Shown: positions 1 through 7,999, counted from the stretch's first letter. The stretch: 64,000 nucleotides of DNA from Pannonibacter tanglangensis (GCF_009915685.1 NZ_JAABLP010000001.1), one strand, 5' to 3'. Notes: generated by a model from the letters alone, not told the origin. Translations and numbers: made by a program.

Positions 1-972
1 ACAGCAAGGGATCTTGGCGCCGACGGGGCCATGACCGTGCTGCTCAAGGAAGCCTTCCAGCCCAACCTGGTGCAGACGCTGGAGCACACCCCTGCCCTCG
101 TGCATGGCGGGCCCTTCGCCAACATCGCCCATGGCTGCAACTCGCTGATTGCCACCGACACGGCGCTGCGGCTGGCCGACTATGTGGTGACGGAAGCGGG
201 CTTCGGCGCGGATCTGGGCGCGGAGAAATTCTTCGACATCAAGTGCCGCAAGGGGGGGCTCGCTCCCTCGGCGGCCGTGCTGGTCGCCACCGTCAGGGCG
301 CTGAAGATGAACGGCGGCATCGCCAAGGCGGACCTCGGCGCGGAGAACGTGGCAGCCGTCACCGCCGGCTGCGTCAACCTCGGCCGGCACATCGAGAACC
401 TCAAGTCCTTCGGCGTGCCGGTGGTGGTGGCGCTCAACCATTTCACCAGCGACACGGCCGCCGAGATCGCCGCGGTGCAGGCCTTCTGCGCCGGCCTTGG
501 CGTCGAGGCGATCCTCTCCACCCACTGGGCCGAAGGCTCGAAGGGCACGGAGGCGCTGGCGCGCAAGGTGGTGGAGCTGGTGGACGGCGGCAGCGCCCGC
601 TTCGCCCCGCTCTACGAGGACGCCCTGCCGCTCGCCGACAAGATCGAGACCATCGCCCGGCGCATCTACCGGGCCGGCAGCGTGGTGTTCGACAAGGCCG
701 CGCGCGAGCAGCTGGAGCGCTGGCAGGAGGCGGGCTACGGCCATCTGCCGGTCTGCATGGCCAAGACCCAGTATTCCTTCTCCGCCGATCCGAGCCTGCT
801 GGGTGCGCCTGAAGGCCACGAGCTGCCGGTGCGCGAGGTGCGCCTGTCGGCCGGTGCCGGCTTCGTCGTCGCCATCTGCGGCGACATCATGACCATGCCC
901 GGCCTGCCCAAGCAGCCCGCCGCCCTCAGCATCGGCCTCAATGCCGAGGGGCAGATCGAGGGGTTGTTCTGA
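1..972 (+). CDS. fhs: Formate-tetrahydrofolate ligase, C-terminal part (5' end outside window)
   Basis: This is the C-terminal 323 residues of formyl-THF synthetase, which joins formate to tetrahydrofolate with ATP, or runs in reverse to release formate and ATP. The frame is open from base 1, so the start lies upstream. Family landmarks are the stretch beginning HGGPFANIAHGCNS, followed by ADYVVTEAGFGADLGAEKF and KCRKGGLAPSAAVLVATVR, then VVVALNHFTSDT, and a C-terminal MTMPGLPKQPAA near residue 300. The cytoplasmic enzyme would link the methyl groups released by the demethylation genes downstream to formate. A vapBC pair follows 75 bp after the stop. Identification is secure; only the N-terminal ATP-binding part is missing from view. 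Confidence 0.96.
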   Translation, partial: TARDLGADGAMTVLLKEAFQPNLVQTLEHTPALVHGGPFANIAHGCNSLIATDTALRLADYVVTEAGFGADLGAEKFFDIKCRKGGLAPSAAVLVATVRALKMNGGIAKADLGAENVAAVTAGCVNLGRHIENLKSFGVPVVVALNHFTSDTAAEIAAVQAFCAGLGVEAILSTHWAEGSKGTEALARKVVELVDGGSARFAPLYEDALPLADKIETIARRIYRAGSVVFDKAAREQLERWQEAGYGHLPVCMAKTQYSFSADPSLLGAPEGHELPVREVRLSAGAGFVVAICGDIMTMPGLPKQPAALSIGLNAEGQIEGLF

Positions 973-1004
973 GCGGGCAACCTCGCCGGGGCGGCGCGTG
1001 ACGA

Positions 1005-1046
1005 ATATCCCGTAACGTGATATGGATATCCTGCCGGAGGATATCC
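1005..1046. promoter_or_regulatory. vapB operator-like nested inverted repeats
   Basis: A perfect 9-bp inverted repeat, GGATATCCT at 1024-1032 and its inverted copy at 1038-1046, is separated by 5 bp and ends one base before the vapB ATG. A second pair, ATATC at 1005-1009 and GATAT at 1019-1023, lies just upstream. The right arm also supplies the GGAGG-like ribosome binding site at 1036-1040. Palindromes placed like this are typical sites for VapB autoregulation; that use is inferred. Confidence 0.6.
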
Positions 1047-1047
1047 C

Positions 1048-1293
1048 ATGCCGCTCTATGTCAAGGACGACGAGGTTCTCGAACTTGCCCGTGAACTGCA
1101 GGCCCTCATCGGGGCCAGCAGCAAGACGGAAGCCGTGCGCATGGCCCTGCGCAACGAGATCGACAGGCAACGGCACGTGCTGCCGGTCAACGAGCGGCTG
1201 GCCCGATCCCGCCAGCTCGCCGCAGAAATCGGCACGCCGGATCCGGACTTTGATTTCAAGGCCTTCCGCGCTGCCCTCTGGGATGAGGCGTGA
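1048..1293 (+). CDS. vapB: VapB-family antitoxin
   Basis: An 81-residue protein of the PSK transcription factor-like VapB family (Rv0623 type). It would neutralise the VapC RNase and repress its own promoter. The N-terminal half carries the family pattern ELARELQALIGASSKTEAV, a ribbon-helix-helix-like DNA-binding segment. The acidic, Phe-rich C-terminus (PDPDFDFKAFRAALWDEA) is the usual toxin-binding tail. ATG 1048 follows a GGAGG-containing operator. Its stop overlaps the vapC start (TGATG at 1291-1295), so the two are translationally coupled. The partner toxin gene is frameshifted, so this antitoxin may be orphaned. Confidence 0.87.
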   Translation: MPLYVKDDEVLELARELQALIGASSKTEAVRMALRNEIDRQRHVLPVNERLARSRQLAAEIGTPDPDFDFKAFRAALWDEA

Positions 1294-1714
1294 TGTTCCT
1301 CGATGCCTCGGCGATTGTTGCCCTGCTGCTGCCTGAAACCGACGCGGGCGACCTGACGGCTCGCCTTGACGCGCAAGGGACCGGGTTTCAGTCTCGCCGC
1401 TGGTCCGCTTCGAGGCCATCGCCGGTCTGGCGCGGGCGCGCTGCCGTGACGGCTCGCCGGAGGCCCGGCGGCGCGCGCTGGCACAGGCCCGGGCGGCGGT
1501 CGACGCGTTGATCGAGGATCTCGCCTGCACCGACATCCCGATCACCGCAGAGGTCGGCGAGGCCGCACTCGAGGCCGCCGGCACCTATGGCAAGATGGTC
1601 GGTCATCCGGCGGCGCTGAACCTTGGCGACTGCTTTGCCTATGCCTGCGCGAGGTCACGGCGGCTCACGCTGCTCTACAAGGGCGCGGATTTCGCCCGCA
1701 CCGATCTCGGCTGA
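1293..1714 (+). pseudogene. vapC: VapC-type PIN-domain toxin, frameshifted
   Basis: The N-terminus MFLDASAIVALLLPE, with the first PIN-domain Asp at residue 4, starts at ATG 1293. After about residue 32 this frame turns into Arg-rich nonsense and stops at 1509-1511. The true continuation lies in another frame from about 1391: VSPLVRFEAIAGLARARC, then LIEDLACTDIPITAEVGEAA, and NLGDCFAYACA with the later acidic residues, ending at 1714. Joining them needs one extra base near 1386-1391. A complete protein would be about 140 residues, normal for VapC ribonucleases. Either the toxin is inactivated or there is a single-base sequencing error; the rest of the reading frame is undamaged. Confidence 0.8.
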
Positions 1715-1832
1715 GCCCGGGCGACCGCCCGCCTGTCGCAGGCAGGGCGCGGCGTGTCGGATTGGGAACAGCGGCTGGCGGGCGGCGCACGCAGTGTGAT
1801 GGGACAGCTTTTCCAGCACTCACGGATGGCCC

Positions 1833-2531
1833 ATGTCGGACGACGATATCGATCTCAGTGCCCTTTCCGACGAGGATCTCGTCGCCCAGATGCACGACGA
1901 CCTCTACGACGGTCTCAAGGAAGAGATCGAGGAGGGTGTCCGCATCCTGCTGGATCGCGGCTGGACGCCTTATGAGGTGCTGACCAAGGCGCTGGTCGAG
2001 GGCATGCGCATCGTCGGCATCGACTTCCGCGATGGCATCCTGTTCGTGCCGGAGGTGCTTCTGTCGGCCAATGCGATGAAGGCCGGCATGTCGATCCTGC
2101 GGCCGCTCCTGGCGGAGACCAACGCGCCGAAGGTCGGCAAGATGGTCATCGGCACGGTGAAGGGCGACATCCACGACATCGGCAAGAACCTTGTCTCGAT
2201 GATGATGGAAGGTGCCGGCTTCGAGGTGATCGACATCGGCATCAACAATCCGGTCGAGAACTATCTGGCCGCCATCGAGGAGCACAAGCCCGACATCGTC
2301 GGCATGTCGGCGCTCCTGACCACCACCATGCCCTACATGAAGGTCGTCATCGACACGATGATCGAGAAGGGCATCCGCGACGACTACATCGTGCTCGTCG
2401 GCGGCGCGCCGCTGAACGAGGAGTTCGGCGAGGCGGTGGGCGCCGATGGCTATTGCCGTGACGCCGCCGTGGCGGTGGAGACCGCCAAGGAGCTGATCGC
2501 CCGCCGGCACAACCGGCTGGGCAAGGCCTGA
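1833..2531 (+). CDS. Corrinoid (B12-binding) methyl-carrier protein, MtbC/MtgC type
   Basis: A 232-residue two-domain corrinoid protein that shuttles a methyl group on cobalt between two methyltransferases. Residues about 10-100 form the helical cap domain (EIEEGVRILLDRGWTPYEVL and the helices after it). Residues about 105-225 are the Rossmann B12 domain with the cobalt-ligand motif GDIHDIGKN (His114), the stretch IDIGINNPVENY and GGAPLNEEFGEAVGADGY. It begins the run of genes that ends with the reactivase at 7987. The DUF1638 gene follows after 4 bp, pointing to co-transcription. The likely methyl donor side is the MttB-like protein at 13408-14949 and the acceptor side the methyltransferase at 4551-5507. 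Confidence 0.92.
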   Translation: MSDDDIDLSALSDEDLVAQMHDDLYDGLKEEIEEGVRILLDRGWTPYEVLTKALVEGMRIVGIDFRDGILFVPEVLLSANAMKAGMSILRPLLAETNAPKVGKMVIGTVKGDIHDIGKNLVSMMMEGAGFEVIDIGINNPVENYLAAIEEHKPDIVGMSALLTTTMPYMKVVIDTMIEKGIRDDYIVLVGGAPLNEEFGEAVGADGYCRDAAVAVETAKELIARRHNRLGKA

Positions 2532-2535
2532 GATC

Positions 2536-3210
2536 ATGGCCGCGCGGCCCGGCGCACAGACCCCGGCCGCGCCCGCTGTCCCTGACGACGGCGGCACCGA
2601 CCGCAAGCCGTCGGTGCTGGTGCTGGCCTGCGGCGCGCTGGCGCGGGAAATCCTCGCCCTCACCGCCCAGCACGGGCTCTCCCATCTCGACCTGCATTGC
2701 CTGCCCGCGCAATTGCACAACACGCCGGACCGGATCGCGCCGGCGGTCGCTGCGGCCCTCGCCGACCGGGGCGCGGCCTATGACGAGGTGCTGGTGGCCT
2801 ATGCCGATTGCGGCACCGGCGGACATCTCGACAGGGTGCTGGCGGCGCATCCGAAGGCAAGGCGGATCGATGGCGCGCATTGCTACGCCTTCTTCGCCGG
2901 GCTTGCCGCCTTCGACCGGCTGGAGGACGACCAGCTCGGCAGCTTTTATCTCACCGATTTCCTGGCCCGCCACTTCCAGACCATGGTGATCGAGCCGCTC
3001 GGCCTCGACCGGCATCCCGAGCTGCGCGACCTGTATTTCGGCAACTACACCCGGCTTGTCTATCTGGCCCAGACCGAGGACGCGGAGCTGACCACAGCCG
3101 CCGAACGGGCCGCAGCCACGCTCGGGCTGCCCTTCGTGCGCATCGCCACCGGCTATGGTCTGCTGGGAGACTTCCTGCAGCCGGCGTCTCCCGGCGACGC
3201 GTCTGCCTGA
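2536..3210 (+). CDS. DUF1638 domain protein
   Basis: A 224-residue protein matching DUF1638, a family of unknown biochemical role that is often encoded beside corrinoid methyltransferases. Visible features are a Rossmann-like start (SVLVLACGALAREILAL), a segment LHCLPAQLHNTPDRI, a Gly-rich YADCGTGGHLD near residue 93, and a GAHCYAFFAG motif near residue 115. The conserved Cys and His residues (LACG, DCGTG, AHCY) could bind a metal or cofactor, but no function is proven. There is no signal peptide, so it is probably cytoplasmic. It starts 4 bp after the corrinoid protein, and its job is likely accessory to that protein. Confidence 0.85.
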   Translation: MAARPGAQTPAAPAVPDDGGTDRKPSVLVLACGALAREILALTAQHGLSHLDLHCLPAQLHNTPDRIAPAVAAALADRGAAYDEVLVAYADCGTGGHLDRVLAAHPKARRIDGAHCYAFFAGLAAFDRLEDDQLGSFYLTDFLARHFQTMVIEPLGLDRHPELRDLYFGNYTRLVYLAQTEDAELTTAAERAAATLGLPFVRIATGYGLLGDFLQPASPGDASA

Positions 3211-3341
3211 GCGCCCGATTCCGCAGAATCCCTTACGTTCCGCAGGCGTCGCTTTCGCACCGTGCCGTGTCGCCTTCTGCCGTCCGGCTGCCTGTTCTTC
3301 AGCCAAGATTGATCATCACTTGAGCAGTCGGAAGGACCTCC

Positions 3342-3647
3342 ATGGCGCAGCTCGTCGTCGTTTACTGGCGTGACATTCCGGCCCAGGTGCTGGTGAAGTC
3401 CGGCCGCAAGAGTGCCCGCCGGGAGCTGCCGCCCCTGTTCATGGAAGCCGTCGATGCCGCCGCCATGCGCGTCGGTGCCAAGGACAGCGAGGCCTATCTG
3501 GCCGAATGGCGCCGCGCCGATCCGGTCGAGGTCGGTGACGATCTCGAAGCGGAAGCCGACCGTGCCGTGGCGGCGCTGGTGGCCGACTTTCCCCGCGAGC
3601 GCGTGCTGGCGCTGGCGGCCAATGGCGGCCTTGCGCCGCAAGCCTGA
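3342..3647 (+). CDS. PF13769-type 'virulence factor' small protein
   Basis: A 101-residue protein resembling the family named 'Virulence factor' (PF13769). It opens with AQLVVVYWRDIPAQVLVKSG, then a basic KSARRELPPLFMEAVDAAAM and an acidic DPVEVGDDLEAEADRAVAAL. The family name is historical and says little about function. Here it sits between DUF1638 and a MetF-like gene (13 bp to the next start) in a B12-dependent demethylation operon, so a role in C1 transfer is more plausible than virulence. ATG 3342 is preceded by GGAAGGACCTCC, a strong ribosome binding site. No membrane segment is present. Confidence 0.75.
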   Translation: MAQLVVVYWRDIPAQVLVKSGRKSARRELPPLFMEAVDAAAMRVGAKDSEAYLAEWRRADPVEVGDDLEAEADRAVAALVADFPRERVLALAANGGLAPQA

Positions 3648-3660
3648 GGACCCTTCCCAA

Positions 3661-4554
3661 ATGCCGGACCCGCGCCTCAATGCTGCCGGACGCCTTGCCG
3701 CCTCGACCGAGGTGTCGCCGCGCCAGATCTGCGAAAAATCCGACCTGCTGACCGGCGTGCCGCGCGGAACACGGGTCTATGTCACGGATCTCGGCAACTG
3801 CTCCGAGGACCAGATCGTCGAGGCCGCAAGGCGCGTCAAGGACGCCGGACTGGTGCCGGTGCCGCACATGGCGGCCCGGCGCTATGACAGCCTTGCCGCC
3901 TTCGAGCGCCGCATCACGCGCCTGACACAGGAGGCCGGCGTTGCGGATGTTCTGGCGATTGCCGGCGAAACCGACACGCCGGGGCCGTTGACCTCGTCCG
4001 TCGCCCTCATCGAGACGGGGCTGTTCGACCGGCTCGGCATCCGCAGCATCGCCGTCGCCGGCCATCCGGAAGGCGCACCCGACATTCCGGCCCCGGTGAT
4101 CCGGGACTTCCTGATGAAGAAGCACGCGCTTGCAGCCAGCAGCGATGCGACGTTCCTGATCGTCACCCAGTTCGGCTTTGATCCGCACCGCGTCGCGCTC
4201 TGGCTGGACGAGCTGACGGCCTGGGGCAACACCTTCCCCGTCCATCTGGGCGTGGCGGGTCCGGCCAAGATGACGACGCTGCTGAAGTTCGCCGCCTTCG
4301 CCGGCGTCGAGAACTCGCTGAATTTCCTCAAGAAACGCGGCGGTGCCGTGGTGTCGATGCTGACCGGCTACGACCCCGCGTCGATGGTGGAGCCGCTGGA
4401 GGCGCGGGTGCGCTCGCATCCGGCCACCCCGCTCGCACAGATCCATGTCTATCCCTTCGGCGGCCTTGCCAAGACGACCGAATGGCTGTCCCAGCGCGGG
4501 TCCTGGGGGCCTGCCGCCGCCTCCCCTTTTGACGCACAGGAGCTTGCCCGATGA
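3661..4554 (+). CDS. Methylenetetrahydrofolate reductase-like protein
   Basis: A 297-residue MetF-like TIM-barrel protein. Matches to the family are the segment VADVLAIAGETDTPG (where MetF has its GD-P loop), IRSIAVAGHPEGAPDIP, the Lys-rich LMKKHALAASSDATFLIVTQFGFDP, and a C-terminal KTTEWLSQRG. A Glu in TEVSPRQ near residue 16 may correspond to the MetF catalytic Glu. ATG 3661 is chosen because the frame upstream lies inside the preceding gene. The stop overlaps the next start (ATGA at 4551-4554). In this cluster it probably oxidises methyl-THF to methylene-THF, the reverse of the biosynthetic reaction. It is divergent enough that direction and cofactor remain inferred. Confidence 0.82.
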   Translation: MPDPRLNAAGRLAASTEVSPRQICEKSDLLTGVPRGTRVYVTDLGNCSEDQIVEAARRVKDAGLVPVPHMAARRYDSLAAFERRITRLTQEAGVADVLAIAGETDTPGPLTSSVALIETGLFDRLGIRSIAVAGHPEGAPDIPAPVIRDFLMKKHALAASSDATFLIVTQFGFDPHRVALWLDELTAWGNTFPVHLGVAGPAKMTTLLKFAAFAGVENSLNFLKKRGGAVVSMLTGYDPASMVEPLEARVRSHPATPLAQIHVYPFGGLAKTTEWLSQRGSWGPAAASPFDAQELAR

Positions 4555-5507
4555 CCCGCACGATTGTTGCATCCGCCACCAAGGAAATCGTCATCGGCTT
4601 TGACCAGCCGTTCTGCGTCATCGGCGAGCGCATCAACCCGACAGGCCGCAAGAAGCTGGCGGCCGAGATGATCGAAGGCAACTTCGACACGGTGATCAAG
4701 GACGCGCTGGCCCAGGTGGCCGCCGGCGCGACCATGCTCGACATCAATGCCGGCGTGACAGCGGTCAATCCGAACGAGACGGAGCCGCCGCTCCTCGTCA
4801 AAACTCTCGAGATCGTTCAGGGGCTTGTCGACATACCCTTGTCCATCGATTCATCCGTGACGGCTGCCATCGAGGCGGGCCTGAAGGTGGCCAGGGGCCG
4901 GCCGCTGGTCAATTCGGTCACCGGCGAGGACGAGAAGCTCGAGGCGATCCTGCCGCTCGTCAAGAAGTACAACGTGCCGGTGGTGGCCATCTCCAACGAC
5001 GAGACCGGCATTTCCGAGGATCCGGACGTGCGCTTCGCGGTCGCCAGGAAGATCGTGGAACGGGCGGCCGACCATGGCATTCCGGCCTGCGACATCGTGG
5101 TCGACCCTCTGGTGATGCCGATCGGGGCGATGGGAACGGCGGGACGCCAGGTGTTCCATCTCCTGCGCCGGCTGCGCGAGGAGCTGAAGGTGAACACCAC
5201 CTGCGGCCTCTCCAACATCTCCTTCGGCCTGCCGCATCGCCACGGCATCAACTCGGCCTTCATCCCGATGGTGATCGCCAGCGGCATGACCAGCGCCATC
5301 ATGAACCCCTGCCGGCCGCAGGAAATGGAAATGGTGCGCGCCGGGAATGTGCTTGCCGGCAATGACCCCAACTGTCAGGAATGGATCATGAATTACCGCG
5401 ACTACAAGCCCGGCGGGGCCGAAGGCGCGACCGCCGGACCAGAAGCCCCCGCTGCAGGCGCATCGCGCCGGCGCGGTGGACGCGAGGCTCGCCTGCGGCA
5501 GGGGTGA
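4551..5507 (+). CDS. Methyltetrahydrofolate:corrinoid methyltransferase (pterin-binding, MtgA/AcsE-like)
   Basis: A 318-residue pterin-binding TIM-barrel protein of the dihydropteroate synthase superfamily. It would move the methyl group between the corrinoid protein (1833-2531) and tetrahydrofolate. Key features are FCVIGERINPTGRKKL near the N-terminus, GATMLDINAGV (pterin-site Asp and Asn), DIPLSIDSSV, ISNDETGISEDPDVRF, DIVVDPLVMPIG and TTCGLSNISFGLPHR. These are shared with the MtrH/AcsE/MtgA group and with the folate domain of MetH. The C-terminal 35 residues are low-complexity Gly/Ala/Arg. Translation is coupled to the MetF-like gene by a 4-base overlap. The reaction fits the family well; the direction toward methyl-THF is inferred. 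Confidence 0.9.
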   Translation: MTRTIVASATKEIVIGFDQPFCVIGERINPTGRKKLAAEMIEGNFDTVIKDALAQVAAGATMLDINAGVTAVNPNETEPPLLVKTLEIVQGLVDIPLSIDSSVTAAIEAGLKVARGRPLVNSVTGEDEKLEAILPLVKKYNVPVVAISNDETGISEDPDVRFAVARKIVERAADHGIPACDIVVDPLVMPIGAMGTAGRQVFHLLRRLREELKVNTTCGLSNISFGLPHRHGINSAFIPMVIASGMTSAIMNPCRPQEMEMVRAGNVLAGNDPNCQEWIMNYRDYKPGGAEGATAGPEAPAAGASRRRGGREARLRQG

Positions 5508-5547
5508 GCCCGGCTCCCCTGTCTCCCCGCTGCCGGCCGGAGTGATC

Positions 5548-5889
5548 ATGTCCCGTTCCAAGCAGTTCACCCATGATCTGGCCAGCCTGTGGTTTCAGGC
5601 CCCCCTCGTCATCGCCCTGCGCACGCAGGCGATGATGCTGGCCGCCGCCACCGGCTCCACCCGCGAAAACGCCGAGATGGGCCGCATGATCGGCGAGAAG
5701 GCCGCCGCCATGGTTGAAGGCACGCTGGCCGCGCAGCAGGCCATGGCCCTGCAGGCGACCCGCGCGATGACCCAGGTGGCGCTTGGCCGCAAGCCGGCGG
5801 CGCTGACGCCCGAACCCATCGCCCATGCGGCGGTGAAGCCCTTTGCCAAGCGCGTGCGCGCCAACACCCGGCGGCTGACCAAGACCTGA
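5548..5889 (+). CDS. Small helical protein of unknown function
   Basis: A 113-residue protein, not recognised. It starts MSRSKQFTHDLASLWFQAPL and is almost entirely predicted helix, rich in Ala, Met and Thr (MALQATRAMTQVALG), with a basic C-terminus (KPFAKRVRANTRRLTKT). ATG 5548 is preferred over the in-frame GTG/ATG codons upstream because the upstream residues are low-complexity and overlap the previous gene. Overall it looks like a phasin-like or scaffold-like helical protein. It sits between the methyltransferase and the reactivase, 28 bp before the latter, so it is probably co-expressed with the corrinoid system. No signal peptide or obvious cofactor site is seen. Confidence 0.7.
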   Translation: MSRSKQFTHDLASLWFQAPLVIALRTQAMMLAAATGSTRENAEMGRMIGEKAAAMVEGTLAAQQAMALQATRAMTQVALGRKPAALTPEPIAHAAVKPFAKRVRANTRRLTKT

Positions 5890-5917
5890 CACCGCCCGAA
5901 CGCACCTCGAGGACACC

Positions 5918-7987
5918 TTGAACGACAGCCTGCCGACGCCAGCCCCCGGTTCTTCCTCCTCGCCTGCCGCGCCGCAGGCCACCGCCCGCGTGGTGTTCCA
6001 GCCAAGCGGGCGGCGTGGCACGTTCGACATCGGCACGCCGCTGCTGGATGCTGCCAGGGCACTCGGGGTGTACGTGGAATCGGTCTGCGGCGGGCGCGGC
6101 ATTTGTGGCAAGTGCCAGTGCTCGGTGTCGGAGGGCCAGTTCGCCAAGGAGGGCCTGACCAGCGCCGCCGGGCACCTGGCGCCGGCGACCGACAAGGAAA
6201 GCCGCTACGCCGAGCTGCGCGGGCTGGCCAGTGACCGGCGCCTGTCCTGCCAGGCGAAGATCCTCGGCGATCTTGTCATCGACGTGCCGACCGAGGCCCA
6301 GACCAACCGGCAGATCGTGCGCAAGCGCGCCGAGATCCGCCATATCGATCCCGATCCGGCTGTCCGCCTCGTCACCGTGCGGGTTGAGGAGCCGGACATG
6401 GAAACCCCGCGCGGTGATGCCGACCGCCTGCGCGAGGCGCTGGAAGCGGCCTCCGGCCTTACCGGCCTGCGCTTCGATCCGCCGTTGCTGGCGAGCGTCC
6501 AGACCGTGTTGCGCAAGGGACAGTGGCAAGTGACGGCCGCGCTGTATGACGACGCGGGCGAGCCGCCGCTCGTCATCGGCCTGTGGCCCGGCGAGAAGAC
6601 CACCGCCTATGGCCTTGCCGTCGACATCGGCTCGACCACCATCGCCGCGCATCTGTGCGACCTGACGACCGGCCGCACCGTGTCCTCCGCCGGCACGTCC
6701 AATCCGCAGATCCGCTTCGGCGAGGATCTGATGTCGCGCGTCTCCTATGTGCAGATGAACCCGGTGCGCCTGCCGGACCTCACCCGCACAGTGCGCGAGG
6801 CGATCAACGCGCTGGTCGGCAAGCTTGTCGCAGACGTCGGCGCAAGCCGCAGCGATGTGCTCAACGCCACCTTCGTCGGCAATCCGGTGATGCATCACCT
6901 GTTTCTGGGCATCGACCCGACGGAGCTCGGCGGTGCGCCCTTTGCACTCGCCGTCTCCGACGCGCTGACGCTGCCGGCCCGCGATCTGGCGCTGGAGCTG
7001 GCGGCGGGCGCGCGTGTCTACATGCTGCCCTGCATTGCCGGCCATGTCGGCGCCGACGCGGCCGCCGCAACGCTGGCAGAGGCGCCCGGCAAGGGCGAGG
7101 CGCTGACGCTTCTCGTCGACATCGGCACCAATGCGGAAATCGTGCTGGGCAACCGCGACCGGCTGCTCGCTGCCTCCTCCCCCACCGGCCCCGCCTTCGA
7201 GGGCGCGGAGATCACCTGCGGCCAGCGCGCCGCCCCCGGCGCGATCGAGCGCATCCGCATCGACCGGGTGACGCTGGAGCCGCGCTTCAAGGTCATCGGT
7301 CTGGACGAATGGTCGGACGAGCCGGGTTTTGCCGAGAAGGTGGACCAGGTCGGCGTCACCGGCATCTGCGGCTCGGGCATCATCGAGGCGGTGGCGGAGA
7401 TGTATCTCTCAGGCCTCATCAACGAGGACGGCGTCATCGACGGGGCAATGGCCGAACGCACGGCGCGGATCGTGCCGAACGGGCGCACCTACAGCTATGT
7501 GATCGCCGGTGACGGCATTGCGGTCACCATCACCCAGACCGACATCCGCTCGATCCAGCTCGCCAAGGCCGCGCTCTATGCCGGCGTGAAGCTGCTCTCC
7601 GACAAGCTCGGCAATCCGCCCATCGACCGCATCCGTCTTGCCGGTGCCTTCGGCAGCTACATCGACCCGATGTATGCCATGGTCATCGGCCTCATTCCGG
7701 ATTGCGACCTCGACGCGGTCAGCGGGGTGGGCAATGCCGCCGGCACCGGCGCGCGCATGGCGCTCCTCAGCCGCAAGCACCGGCGCGAGGTGGAAGAGAT
7801 CGTGCGCGGCATCGAGAAGATCGAGACCGCGCTGGAGCCCGATTTCCAGGCGCATTTCGTCAATGCCATGGCCCTGCCCAACAAGGCCGATCCGTTCGAG
7901 AAACTCCGCGCCGCCGTGGCCCTGCCGGAACCGAAAGGCGGCGGCGAGGGTGCTGACGGCGGCCGCCGGAGACGGCGGCGGGGGTGA
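5918..7987 (+). CDS. Corrinoid reactivase: [2Fe-2S] ferredoxin plus ASKHA domains (RamA-like, DUF4445)
   Basis: A 689-residue ATP-dependent activator that re-reduces corrinoid protein oxidised to Co(II). Residues about 24-120 are a plant-type [2Fe-2S] domain with Cys57, Cys63, Cys66 and Cys68 in VCGGRGICGKCQC and a possible extra Cys111. The rest is a DUF4445 ASKHA-fold module with GLAVDIGSTTIAAHL near residue 235, GNPVMHHLFLG near 325, LLVDIGTNAEIVLGN near 400 and a GSGIIEAV loop. TTG 5918 is taken as the start because it follows CGAGGACACC and the frame has no better codon. The C-terminus ends in an unusual Arg-rich tail. It closes the operon and converges on bmt with only 4 bp between the stops. 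Confidence 0.9.
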   Translation: MNDSLPTPAPGSSSSPAAPQATARVVFQPSGRRGTFDIGTPLLDAARALGVYVESVCGGRGICGKCQCSVSEGQFAKEGLTSAAGHLAPATDKESRYAELRGLASDRRLSCQAKILGDLVIDVPTEAQTNRQIVRKRAEIRHIDPDPAVRLVTVRVEEPDMETPRGDADRLREALEAASGLTGLRFDPPLLASVQTVLRKGQWQVTAALYDDAGEPPLVIGLWPGEKTTAYGLAVDIGSTTIAAHLCDLTTGRTVSSAGTSNPQIRFGEDLMSRVSYVQMNPVRLPDLTRTVREAINALVGKLVADVGASRSDVLNATFVGNPVMHHLFLGIDPTELGGAPFALAVSDALTLPARDLALELAAGARVYMLPCIAGHVGADAAAATLAEAPGKGEALTLLVDIGTNAEIVLGNRDRLLAASSPTGPAFEGAEITCGQRAAPGAIERIRIDRVTLEPRFKVIGLDEWSDEPGFAEKVDQVGVTGICGSGIIEAVAEMYLSGLINEDGVIDGAMAERTARIVPNGRTYSYVIAGDGIAVTITQTDIRSIQLAKAALYAGVKLLSDKLGNPPIDRIRLAGAFGSYIDPMYAMVIGLIPDCDLDAVSGVGNAAGTGARMALLSRKHRREVEEIVRGIEKIETALEPDFQAHFVNAMALPNKADPFEKLRAAVALPEPKGGGEGADGGRRRRRRG

Positions 7988-7999
7988 AGGACTACCCCC
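7980..7999. terminator. Hairpin spanning the two convergent stop codons
   Basis: GGGGGT at 7980-7985 and ACCCCC at 7994-7999 form a 6-bp stem around an 8-base loop that contains parts of both stop codons (reactivase and bmt). There is no T-tract on either side, so it is at best a weak bidirectional pause or terminator. Confidence 0.35.

Noticed and set aside
1715..1832. Cobalamin riboswitch upstream of the corrinoid protein gene
   Set aside because: The spacer is only 118 bp and no B12-box-like sequence or matching stem set was recognised.
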